Shown one piece after another: positions 1 through 5,575 of a stretch of 5,575 bases of DNA. This DNA is from Acidobacteriota bacterium (lineage in GTDB: Bacteria > Acidobacteriota > Terriglobia > UBA7540). The notes below the pieces were generated by a model. The model was not told where the DNA came from, ran no database searches, and saw nothing but the letters and a program-made list of their open reading frames with translations. The stretch's first letter is position 1. Each line of letters starts with the position of its first letter. The position numbers and the translations under genes are program-made. Where the stretch lies: NCBI GenBank assembly GCA_021786455.1, contig JAJYNF010000338.1, forward strand, positions 1 to 5,575, read 5' to 3'.

Positions 1-136
1 GCCGGTCCGTAATCCATCCGGGTCTGACGGCCTTAAGCGCATAATCGCCGAAAGACAGGGTTGAGCCGCGCCAAGCCTTGCCACGCATCCGTCCTCGCTG
101 CTGCTTGCGGAACTTAACCTTGCTGGGCATCAACAT
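1..136 (-). CDS. rplP: 50S ribosomal protein L16, N-terminal part (cut by window edge)
   Basis: Translating the minus strand from the ATG at 136 gives 45 codons that run off the window. The product reads MLMPSKVKFRKQQRGRMRG, then KAWRGSTLSFGDYALKA and PGWIT. The KFRKQQ.GRMRGKAWRG block is the conserved start of bacterial L16, a 50S protein that helps position tRNA near the A site and is among the later assembling proteins. A second in-frame ATG lies at 130 (MPSKVKF). The ATG at 136 is preferred because GAGAGG lies 7 nt upstream and because the family usually begins ML.P. The gene starts inside the 3' end of rpsC, with a 23-nt overlap, which suggests coupled translation. The C-terminal two thirds lie outside the window. 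Confidence 0.95.
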   Translation of the reverse strand, partial: MLMPSKVKFRKQQRGRMRGKAWRGSTLSFGDYALKAVRPGWITDR

Positions 137-812
137 GGAATCGCCTCTCGGCACTTAGAGTGCCGCTTTCGCCTCTCCGTTTCTCCTGTAAAATTTCCCC
201 GTTGTAAACCCAGCATTTCACGCCAATAACCCCGTAGGTCGTCATGGCTTCTGCCAGACCGTAATCAATGTCCGCTCGCAATGTGTGCAACGGCAGGCGC
301 CCTTGAAGATACCACTCGGAACGAGCAATTTCGGCCCCGTTAAGTCGGCCCCCGACCCTCACCTTGATGCCTTTGCACCCGAACCGCAGAGCGGAATCCA
401 CCGCTTTCCGCATGGCGCGGCGAAAGGCCACCCGCTTTTCCAATTGCAGCGCAATGGATTCCGCCACCAGTTGCGCATTCAACTCCGGCCGATGCACTTC
501 CTGAATGTTAATCGGCAAAACCTCGCGCCCGGTTTTCTTCTGAATGTCCTGCCGCAGGCGGTCAATCTCTGCCCCTTTTCTCCCGATGATGATTCCCGGC
601 CGCGCCGTATGAATCGTAATCATAAGCTTGTTCCCCGGGCGCTCGATCTCTACCGAGGCCACGCCCGCGCTCTTGAGTTGCTCCCGTAGCTGCCGCTTGA
701 GCTTGAGGTCCTCATGCAGCAGGTCCGCATAGCCCTTTTTCGCGAACCAGCGCGACTTCCAGGTCTTGTTGTAACCCAGCCGAAATCCATATGGATGAAC
801 TTTCTGTCCCAA
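114..812 (-). CDS. rpsC: 30S ribosomal protein S3
   Basis: The 232-residue product matches S3, a 30S head protein near the mRNA entry site that takes part in ribosomal helicase activity. The N-terminus MGQKVHPYGFRLG is the standard S3 start. A type II KH domain follows, with the GIIIGRKGAEI loop at about residues 73-83. The C-terminal S3 domain runs from about 117 to 208 and includes GRLPLHTLRADIDY at 171-184 and TYGVIGVK. Basic residues R131, R132 and R135 match the positions linked to mRNA unwinding in E. coli (R131, R132, K135). The start codon is TTG, supported by AGGGAGG 7 nt upstream and by homology. The stop is TAA. The gene follows rplV after 32 nt, and its last 23 nt overlap the start of rplP. 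Length is normal, with a short polar tail after residue 208. Confidence 0.98.
   Translation of the reverse strand: MGQKVHPYGFRLGYNKTWKSRWFAKKGYADLLHEDLKLKRQLREQLKSAGVASVEIERPGNKLMITIHTARPGIIIGRKGAEIDRLRQDIQKKTGREVLPINIQEVHRPELNAQLVAESIALQLEKRVAFRRAMRKAVDSALRFGCKGIKVRVGGRLNGAEIARSEWYLQGRLPLHTLRADIDYGLAEAMTTYGVIGVKCWVYNGEILQEKRRGESGTLSAERRFHVDAQQG
144..149 (-). promoter_or_regulatory. Ribosome binding site of rplP
   Basis: The minus strand reads GAGAGG here, 7 nt before the ATG at 136. The site lies wholly inside the rpsC reading frame. It favours the ATG at 136 over the ATG at 130, for which the spacing would be 13 nt. Confidence 0.65.
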
Positions 813-819
813 CCTTTTG

Positions 820-826
820 CCTCCCT
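820..826 (-). promoter_or_regulatory. Strong ribosome binding site of rpsC, deciding a TTG start
   Basis: The minus strand reads AGGGAGG, with the GGAGG core 7 nt before the TTG at 812. No in-frame ATG is near the conserved N-terminus, so this site together with the family start MGQKVHP fixes the TTG as initiator. Confidence 0.85.
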
Positions 827-844
827 AATCTCTTCTCGAAACGC

Positions 845-1195
845 TCAATCTTTGCCTTCCGGTGAGCTCACCACCACCGTGATATGGCTCGTGCGGCGCT
901 GGTAGCGGTAGGCGCGGCCCTGAGGTGCCGGGCGAACACGTTTGGCCCGAGGCCCCTCGTTTACATAAGCCTTTGTCACCACCAGATCCTCTACATCCAG
1001 CGTTTCCGACTTCTGCTCGGCGTTGGCGATGGCCGCGTGAAGCGCCTTCATCACCTCGCCCACAACACGCTTCTTAGTGAAGCGTAAAATGTTCATCGCT
1101 TCGCCCACATTCTGCCCGCGAATCAGGTCCACTACCAGCCGCGCCTTTTGGGGCGAAACTCGAATGTATTTTGCCGTCGCTCTTGCTTCCGCCAT
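845..1195 (-). CDS. rplV: 50S ribosomal protein L22
   Basis: The 116-residue product is L22, a 50S protein that binds 23S rRNA and whose long beta-hairpin lines the peptide exit tunnel. ARATAKYIRVSPQKARLVVDLIRG (two conserved halves, from about residue 4) is the family N-terminal core. The hairpin falls at about residues 78-98 (NEGPRAKRVRPAPQGRAYRY), and RRTSHITVVVS closes the fold. The frame is open to an in-frame TTG at 1213, which would add six residues (MKEPGE). The ATG at 1195 is chosen because AAGGAG lies 9 nt upstream and because the product then starts like its relatives and has normal length. The gene follows rpsS after 28 nt, ends in TGA, and is followed by rpsC 32 nt later. Confidence 0.97.
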   Translation of the reverse strand: MAEARATAKYIRVSPQKARLVVDLIRGQNVGEAMNILRFTKKRVVGEVMKALHAAIANAEQKSETLDVEDLVVTKAYVNEGPRAKRVRPAPQGRAYRYQRRTSHITVVVSSPEGKD

Positions 1196-1204
1196 CTCTC
1201 CTGG

Positions 1205-1210
1205 CTCCTT
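1205..1210 (-). promoter_or_regulatory. Ribosome binding site of rplV
   Basis: The minus strand reads AAGGAG, 9 nt before the ATG at 1195. A second AGGAG (1202-1198) lies only 2 nt from the ATG, too close to be ideal. If the TTG at 1213 were used, both would lie inside the coding region and nothing good would precede that codon. Confidence 0.7.
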
Positions 1211-1223
1211 CAAGCAAAAAACT

Positions 1224-1571
1224 TTAGCCCGCCGCTCCAGCCGTCGGCGCAGCCGGTTTTGCCGCTGGCGCGCCTGAAGGAGGCGCTACGGCGGCCGCTC
1301 TTTCCGCCGCAACCTTCACGCTGTGTCCTTTGAAGGTTCGCGTGGGAGAGAATTCTCCCAATTTATGGCCTACCATGTTCTCGGTCACATAAACGGGAAT
1401 GAATTTCTTCCCGTTGTGAACGGCAATCGTGTGCCCCACCATTTCGGGCACGATGGTGGATCGCCGCGACCAGGTCTTAACGACCTTCTTTTCGAACCGC
1501 CGATTGAGCAGCTCAATCTTCTTGATCAAGTGACCATCCACAAACGGCCCCTTTTTAAGCGACCTGCCCAA
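1224..1571 (-). CDS. rpsS: 30S ribosomal protein S19 with Ala/Pro-rich C-terminal tail
   Basis: Residues 1-83 are a standard S19, a 30S head protein that pairs with S13 near the A site. Evidence is the start MGRSLKKGPFVDGHL, TWSRRSTIVPEMVGHTIAVHNGKK, and the signature region at about residues 53-77 ending VGHKLGEFSPT. The family is usually about 88-93 residues; this product is 115. From about residue 88 it carries a low-complexity tail made mostly of Ala and Pro (ERAAAVAPPSGAPAAKPAAP and onward), probably disordered. The start codon is TTG, fixed by AGGGAGGA just upstream and by the conserved N-terminus. The gene lies 12 nt after rplB and 28 nt before rplV, and stops with TAA. The core assignment is certain; the role of the tail is unknown. 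Confidence 0.97.
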   Translation of the reverse strand: MGRSLKKGPFVDGHLIKKIELLNRRFEKKVVKTWSRRSTIVPEMVGHTIAVHNGKKFIPVYVTENMVGHKLGEFSPTRTFKGHSVKVAAERAAAVAPPSGAPAAKPAAPTAGAAG

Positions 1572-1575
1572 CGTG

Positions 1576-1583
1576 TCCTCCCT
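1576..1583 (-). promoter_or_regulatory. Strong ribosome binding site of rpsS, deciding a TTG start
   Basis: The minus strand reads AGGGAGGA, with its GGAGG core 5 nt before the TTG at 1571. It begins directly after the TAA stop of rplB (1586-1584). No ATG lies in frame near the conserved S19 N-terminus, so TTG is the initiator. Confidence 0.88.
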
Positions 1584-2411
1584 TTACTTTCTCTCGCGCC
1601 GTTTGACGATAAACGAATCTGTCCGCTTATTATGCCGGGTCTTGTAGCCGCGAGTCGGCTGACCCCAGGGCGTCACGGGATGGCGTCCCCCGGACGTTTT
1701 CCCTTCGCCGCCCCCGTGCGGGTGGTCCACTGGATTCATCGAAACCCCGCGGTTGGTGGGTCGGATGCCCATCCAGCGATTTCGCCCCGCCTTGCCAATC
1801 GAAATATTTTCGTGGTCGAGGTTGCCGATTTGGCCGATCGTGGCCATGCAGTTGACGTGAAGGCGGCGCACCTCTCCCGAGGGCAGACGCACCTGCGCGT
1901 AGTCCCCCTCTTTAGCCAGCAACTGCGCGCTGGCCCCGGCGCTCCGCACCAGTTGACCACCCTTTCCCGGCCGCAACTCCAGGTTATGCATCAGCGTGCC
2001 GACCGGAACATTCTTCAATGGCAGCGCGTTGCCGGCCACAATGTCCGCATCAGGCCCAGACACCACCCGGTCGCCCGTTTTGAGCCCTTGCGGCCACAGG
2101 ATATAACGCTTCTCTCCATCCGCGTAACTCAACAGGCAAATAAACGCTGAGCGGTTCGGATCATATTCGATCGTCTCGACCTGCGCCGGGATCCTAAACT
2201 TATCTCTTCGAAAATCAATCACCCGATAACGCCGTTTGTGCCCCCCACCTCGATGCCAAATGGTAAGCTGGCCCAGGTTGTTTCGCCCTGAAATGCGCTT
2301 TTTGGGCCGAAGCAACGGCTTATAGGGTTTTGCGGAGGTCAACTCCTCGAATGTCGGCGCCGTTTGAAAGCGCCGCGTTTGCGTATAGGGCCGGTAAGTT
2401 TTAATGCTCAT
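1584..2411 (-). CDS. rplB: 50S ribosomal protein L2
   Basis: The 275-residue product is L2, a core 23S rRNA-binding protein needed for subunit association and for peptidyl transferase centre assembly. Visible landmarks are the N-terminal KTYRPYTQTRRF, the RNA-binding core with GRNNLGQLTIWHRGGGHKRR at 42-61, and the signature PTNRGVSMNPVD at 218-229. The invariant HPHGGGEG follows at 230-237; its second histidine, residue 232, corresponds to E. coli His229. The C-terminus HPVTPWG, TRHNKRTDSFIVKRR is typical. Length is normal. Start is ATG; stop is TAA. The SD is weak: only a GCGAG about 12 nt upstream. The gene follows rplW after 31 nt and precedes rpsS by 12 nt. Confidence 0.98.
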   Translation of the reverse strand: MSIKTYRPYTQTRRFQTAPTFEELTSAKPYKPLLRPKKRISGRNNLGQLTIWHRGGGHKRRYRVIDFRRDKFRIPAQVETIEYDPNRSAFICLLSYADGEKRYILWPQGLKTGDRVVSGPDADIVAGNALPLKNVPVGTLMHNLELRPGKGGQLVRSAGASAQLLAKEGDYAQVRLPSGEVRRLHVNCMATIGQIGNLDHENISIGKAGRNRWMGIRPTNRGVSMNPVDHPHGGGEGKTSGGRHPVTPWGQPTRGYKTRHNKRTDSFIVKRRERK

Positions 2412-2442
2412 ATGCCGTCATTTCTCGCTGCCGAGCTTTCCG

Positions 2443-2751
2443 CTATCTCGACGCTTCCACGTATTCAGGGAGCCTTGCCCCCGGCTTAACCTTCACGTAA
2501 GCCTTCTTCCAATCAGGCTTTTCGCCGAACCGCGTGCCCCGGCGCCGAACCTTGCCCCGAAATCTCGCCGTGTGCACAGAAGCGATCTTACCCTGTAGCT
2601 CCTTGTACACGTCCTCGACCGCCTCTTTGATCTCGACCTTCGTGGCGCGCGGGTCCACCTGGAAGCACAGGGTTTGCGAGCGCGCCTTGATGTCCACGCT
2701 CTTTTCCGTAATAATCGGGCGGCGGAGAATCTGATACGGATTGATCTTCAT
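2443..2751 (-). CDS. rplW: 50S ribosomal protein L23
   Basis: The 102-residue product is L23, which sits at the rim of the peptide exit tunnel and is the docking site for trigger factor and the signal recognition particle. YQILRRPIITEKS at residues 6-18 is the family N-terminal motif; Glu16 aligns with E. coli Glu18, the trigger-factor contact. The basic RGKVRRRGTRFG stretch at 65-76 and the signature WKKAYVKVKPG at 81-91 confirm the call. The ATG overlaps the rplD stop in an ATGA arrangement (4 nt), a sign of translational coupling, and CAGGAG lies 8 nt upstream inside rplD. Length and fold look ordinary. Confidence 0.97.
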   Translation of the reverse strand: MKINPYQILRRPIITEKSVDIKARSQTLCFQVDPRATKVEIKEAVEDVYKELQGKIASVHTARFRGKVRRRGTRFGEKPDWKKAYVKVKPGARLPEYVEASR

Positions 2752-3371
2752 CGCAGCGACTCCTGCAGCCGAATCAGCGCCGGCTCCGAGATCAGAAGCC
2801 GGTCATGGCTGAGAACGTCATAGGCATGGAGTTGGTGGTGCCGCATCAAATCGCAGCCTGCGAAGTTCCGCGAGGATAATTCCAGATTCCGGTCAGCCCG
2901 GTCATTCACAATCAGGACCTTGGGCGGAACGCCGAGCTTTCCGAGGGCCACGGCGAATGCCTTCGTTTTCGGCTCCTCCAGGCTCCACTGGTCCACTACC
3001 GTCAGCTTGTTCTCCTGGTATTTCGCCGCCAGAGCTGAGCGAAGGGCTCCGGCCAGAACCTTCTTGGGCAATCGGATCGAGTAATCCCGCGGCTTAGGGC
3101 CGTGCGCGATCGAGCCGTGCCGCCAGAGCGAGCTCCGGATGCTCCCCGCCCGCGCCCGACCGGTTCCCTTCTGCCGCCACGGCTTTTTCCCGCCGCCCGA
3201 AACCTCGTCGCGGCTCTTCGTCGAATGCGTCCCGCGCCGCCGGCCGGCCAGGTAAGCCTTGGTCGCCTCCCACAACAGACTTTGATTTGGCTTGACGGCG
3301 AACACTTGGTCAGCCAGCTCGAGCTGCTTGACCGTTTGGCCCTCCAGATTTTTTACTTCAACCGTCGCCAT
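2748..3371 (-). CDS. rplD: 50S ribosomal protein L4
   Basis: The 207-residue product is L4, a 23S rRNA-binding protein whose extended loop reaches the exit tunnel next to L22. In E. coli it also represses its own S10 operon through an mRNA leader upstream of rpsJ. The loop at about residues 42-98 is diagnostic: AGRRRGTHSTKSRDEVSGGGKKPWRQKGTGRARAGS (in pieces) then HGPKPRDY. The helical LPKKVLAGALRSALAAKY and the C-terminal Rossmann-like domain with VLIVNDRADRNLELSSRN follow. Length is normal. Start is ATG with a weak AAGAG 7 nt upstream; stop is TGA, overlapping the rplW ATG. The gene follows rplC after 36 nt. No E. coli-type leader can lie directly upstream of rpsJ here, because tuf ends only 4 nt before it. 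Confidence 0.98.
   Translation of the reverse strand: MATVEVKNLEGQTVKQLELADQVFAVKPNQSLLWEATKAYLAGRRRGTHSTKSRDEVSGGGKKPWRQKGTGRARAGSIRSSLWRHGSIAHGPKPRDYSIRLPKKVLAGALRSALAAKYQENKLTVVDQWSLEEPKTKAFAVALGKLGVPPKVLIVNDRADRNLELSSRNFAGCDLMRHHQLHAYDVLSHDRLLISEPALIRLQESLR
2760..2765 (-). promoter_or_regulatory. Ribosome binding site of rplW inside rplD
   Basis: The minus strand reads CAGGAG, 8 nt before the ATG at 2751, within the last codons of rplD. With the ATGA overlap it allows either reinitiation or direct entry of ribosomes. Confidence 0.7.
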
Positions 3372-3407
3372 GTCCGTTCTCTTTTTCTGAATCCTGATCT
3401 CCGGCTC

Positions 3408-4049
3408 CTACTTATGCGGCGCCCGCGCTTTGCGAACCACCACATAAGCCCCCTTTGGACCCGGAATCGCTCCCTCAACCAGCAGCGCGTTCTCCTCCAG
3501 CCTCACCTGAACCACCCGAAGGTTCCGAACCGTCACTCGGTCCGTCCCCATATGACCGGCGGCACGCATCCCCTTAAGCACTCGCGACGGAAAGGCTGAC
3601 GCCCCAATCGAACCCGGCGCGCGATGGAACATCGAGCCGTGCGAAGCCCCGCCGCCGCCGAAATGATGCCGCTTGTGAAAACCGGCGAAGCCGCGCCCTT
3701 TCGACGTGCCAATCACGTCCACCCGTTCCTCGACCTTGAAGATGTCGGCCAGGACCTTGTCGCCGACTTTGACGCCAGCGCCGCCGTCGTTCAGCCGAAC
3801 TTCGCGCAGAAACCGAACCGGGTTCGCTCCCGCCTTCTTGAAATGCCCTTCCATGGCCTTGCCCAGGCGCTTTGGCCCGGGAAGCTCCACCAGCCCGATC
3901 TGCGCCGCTTCGTATCCGTCCTTTTGCTCGGTCTTTCTCTGAACCACGATGCAGGGGCCGGCCTTCAGGACCGTCACCGGAACCACGTCGCCGTTCTCTC
4001 GGAAAACCTGCGTCATCCCGACTTTTTTGCCAAGGATTGCGTTCACCAT
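3408..4049 (-). CDS. rplC: 50S ribosomal protein L3
   Basis: The 213-residue product is L3, an early-assembling 23S rRNA-binding protein whose loop reaches the peptidyl transferase centre. The N-terminus ILGKKVGMTQVF is typical. The L3 signature spans about residues 104-126 (FKVEERVDVIGTSKGRGFAG). The central loop HGSMFHRAPGSIGASAFPSRV at about 137-157 and KGMRAAGHMG at 159-168 are also conserved. E. coli L3 is methylated on Gln150 by PrmB; the aligned residue here is Ala150, so that modification site is absent. Start is ATG. No clear SD precedes it, and an inverted repeat ends 1 nt before the start codon. Stop is TAG. Neighbours are rpsJ, 67 nt upstream, and rplD, 36 nt downstream. Confidence 0.98.
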   Translation of the reverse strand: MVNAILGKKVGMTQVFRENGDVVPVTVLKAGPCIVVQRKTEQKDGYEAAQIGLVELPGPKRLGKAMEGHFKKAGANPVRFLREVRLNDGGAGVKVGDKVLADIFKVEERVDVIGTSKGRGFAGFHKRHHFGGGGASHGSMFHRAPGSIGASAFPSRVLKGMRAAGHMGTDRVTVRNLRVVQVRLEENALLVEGAIPGPKGAYVVVRKARAPHK

Positions 4050-4050
4050 A

Positions 4051-4069
4051 AGAATCGGTTGCCCATTCT
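4051..4069 (-). promoter_or_regulatory. Inverted repeat abutting the rplC start codon
   Basis: On the minus strand the 19 bases AGAATGGGCAACCGATTCT form arms AGAAT/ATTCT, one G-G mismatch, then GG/CC around a CAA loop. The repeat ends 1 nt before the rplC ATG (4049), where an SD would normally sit, and none is seen. As RNA it is a modest hairpin that could limit or shape ribosome access; as DNA it could be an operator. The run of seven T (4076-4070) lies before the structure, so it is not an intrinsic terminator. Function is inferred from position only. Confidence 0.4.
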
Positions 4070-4100
4070 AAAAAAACCGTAGCGAGCCGCGATAAGTTAT

Positions 4101-4119
4101 TGAGTTGGCTGCCAACTCA
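4101..4119 (-). repeat. Perfect palindrome over the rpsJ stop codon
   Basis: The minus strand reads TGAGTTGGCAGCCAACTCA, two perfect 9-base arms around a single central base. The first three bases are the rpsJ TGA stop. As RNA it can form a stem of 7-8 pairs with a loop of 5 or 3 nt. No T-run follows at once; the T7 tract starts 24 nt later. It could be an RNA-stability or processing hairpin, a pause site, or a protein-binding site. None of these can be chosen from sequence alone. Confidence 0.55.
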
Positions 4120-4452
4120 CTTCGTGTGCTCTTTTCCAAAAGCCTTAATCTCAATATCCACGCCCGCCGGCAAATCCAGCTTGGTCAGCGCCTCGATCGT
4201 CTGTGCATTCGGCTCCAGGATGTCCACCAACCGCTTGTGCGTCCGCATTTCGAACTGCTCGCGCGACTTCTTGTCCGTGTGCGGGGATCGAAGCACGCAG
4301 TACTTGTTGACAACGGTTGGCAACGGCACGGGACCCGCAACCAGCGCGCCCGTCCGCCGGGCCGTCGAGACAATCTCGGCCGCCGACTGATCCAGGATGC
4401 GGTGATCGTAACCCTTCAAGCGAATTCTGATTTTCTGATGTAGCATCGCCAT
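4117..4452 (-). CDS. rpsJ: 30S ribosomal protein S10 (NusE)
   Basis: The product is S10, a 30S head protein that also acts as NusE, joining NusB in transcription antitermination complexes. KIRIRLKGYDHRILDQSA at residues 7-24 and the signature ALVAGPVPLPT at 36-46 are characteristic, followed by RSPHTDKKSREQFEMRTHKR and the C-terminal LPAGVDIEIK. With the ATG at 4452 it is 111 residues, slightly longer than the usual 101-105. The ATG at 4446 (MLHQKIRI) would give 109 and is equally plausible. A few extra polar residues (AFGKEHTK) end the protein. The gene begins 4 nt after the tuf stop with no recognisable SD, so translation probably depends on ribosomes finishing tuf. Stop is TGA, inside a palindrome. 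Confidence 0.97.
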   Translation of the reverse strand: MAMLHQKIRIRLKGYDHRILDQSAAEIVSTARRTGALVAGPVPLPTVVNKYCVLRSPHTDKKSREQFEMRTHKRLVDILEPNAQTIEALTKLDLPAGVDIEIKAFGKEHTK

Positions 4453-4456
4453 AGAA

Positions 4457-5575
<1,119 letters not shown>

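Noticed and set aside
1196..1213. Upstream TTG start for rplV adding six residues
   Set aside because: The added residues MKEPGE are simply the translated SD region; the ATG at 1195 has a proper SD and matches the family start.
1323..2150. Long plus-strand reading frame (275 codons) antisense to rplB and rpsS
   Set aside because: It lies wholly opposite conserved ribosomal protein genes, its product has no recognisable domain, and it is explained by codon bias of the real genes leaving the opposite frame open.
2401..2421. Six-codon reading frame (MTAYEH) overlapping the rplB start
   Set aside because: Such short out-of-frame ATGs are expected by chance, and there is no evidence of translation.
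4065..4070. Possible -10 box TAGAAT for a promoter before rplC
   Set aside because: It matches TATAAT at five of six bases, but no good -35 lies 16-19 nt upstream, and TTGGCA at 4115-4110 is about 39 nt away. One box in an AT-rich spacer is not enough.
4070..4119. Intrinsic terminator after rpsJ (palindrome plus T7 tract)
   Set aside because: 24 nt separate the end of the palindrome from the T-run, and no stable stem lies directly before the T-run. Termination here would also split an essential operon.

Overview
The window is a stretch of the bacterial str-S10-spc ribosomal protein supercluster. Every gene is on the minus strand, so transcription runs from the high coordinates to the low ones. 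The order is tuf (5' end cut off by the window edge), rpsJ, rplC, rplD, rplW, rplB, rpsS, rplV, rpsC, and the first 45 codons of rplP. This is the ancestral order with tuf directly upstream of rpsJ. Every base is in a gene or a short spacer: the longest gap is 67 nt (rpsJ-rplC), and the others range from a 23-nt overlap to 36 nt. No RNA gene, mobile element, CRISPR array or convincing terminator was seen.

The source is a bacterium of moderately high G+C. Protein details recall Acidobacteriota: the EF-Tu stretch FRPFDSIDNAPEEKARGITI and VPYIVVFLNKCD, the L3 stretch GSMFHRAPGSIGASAFPSRV, and the S19 core. This comes from remembered family patterns, not a search, so the phylum is a tentative call (about 0.5). 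Verrucomicrobiota and other deep phyla remain possible.

Layout: 4457-5575 is EF-Tu, lacking about 23 N-terminal residues. 4117-4452 is S10 (NusE). The 4050-4116 spacer holds two inverted repeats, one over the rpsJ stop codon and one touching the rplC start codon. 2443-4049 encodes L3, L4 and L23, with a 4-nt overlap between the last two. 1584-2411 is L2. 114-1571 encodes S19, L22 and S3. S19 and S3 both start with TTG behind strong Shine-Dalgarno (SD) sequences, and S19 has an Ala/Pro-rich C-terminal tail. 1-136 is the start of L16, which begins inside the end of rpsC.

The genes work together as one polycistronic unit. EF-Tu brings aminoacyl-tRNA to the ribosome, and the other products are 30S (S10, S19, S3) or 50S (L3, L4, L23, L2, L22, L16) components, needed in equal amounts. 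Tight spacing and overlaps suggest translational coupling. I see no undescribed system. The points worth a second look are the structured rpsJ-rplC spacer, the codon-usage break near the 3' end of tuf, the TTG starts, the S19 tail and the rpsC-rplP overlap.
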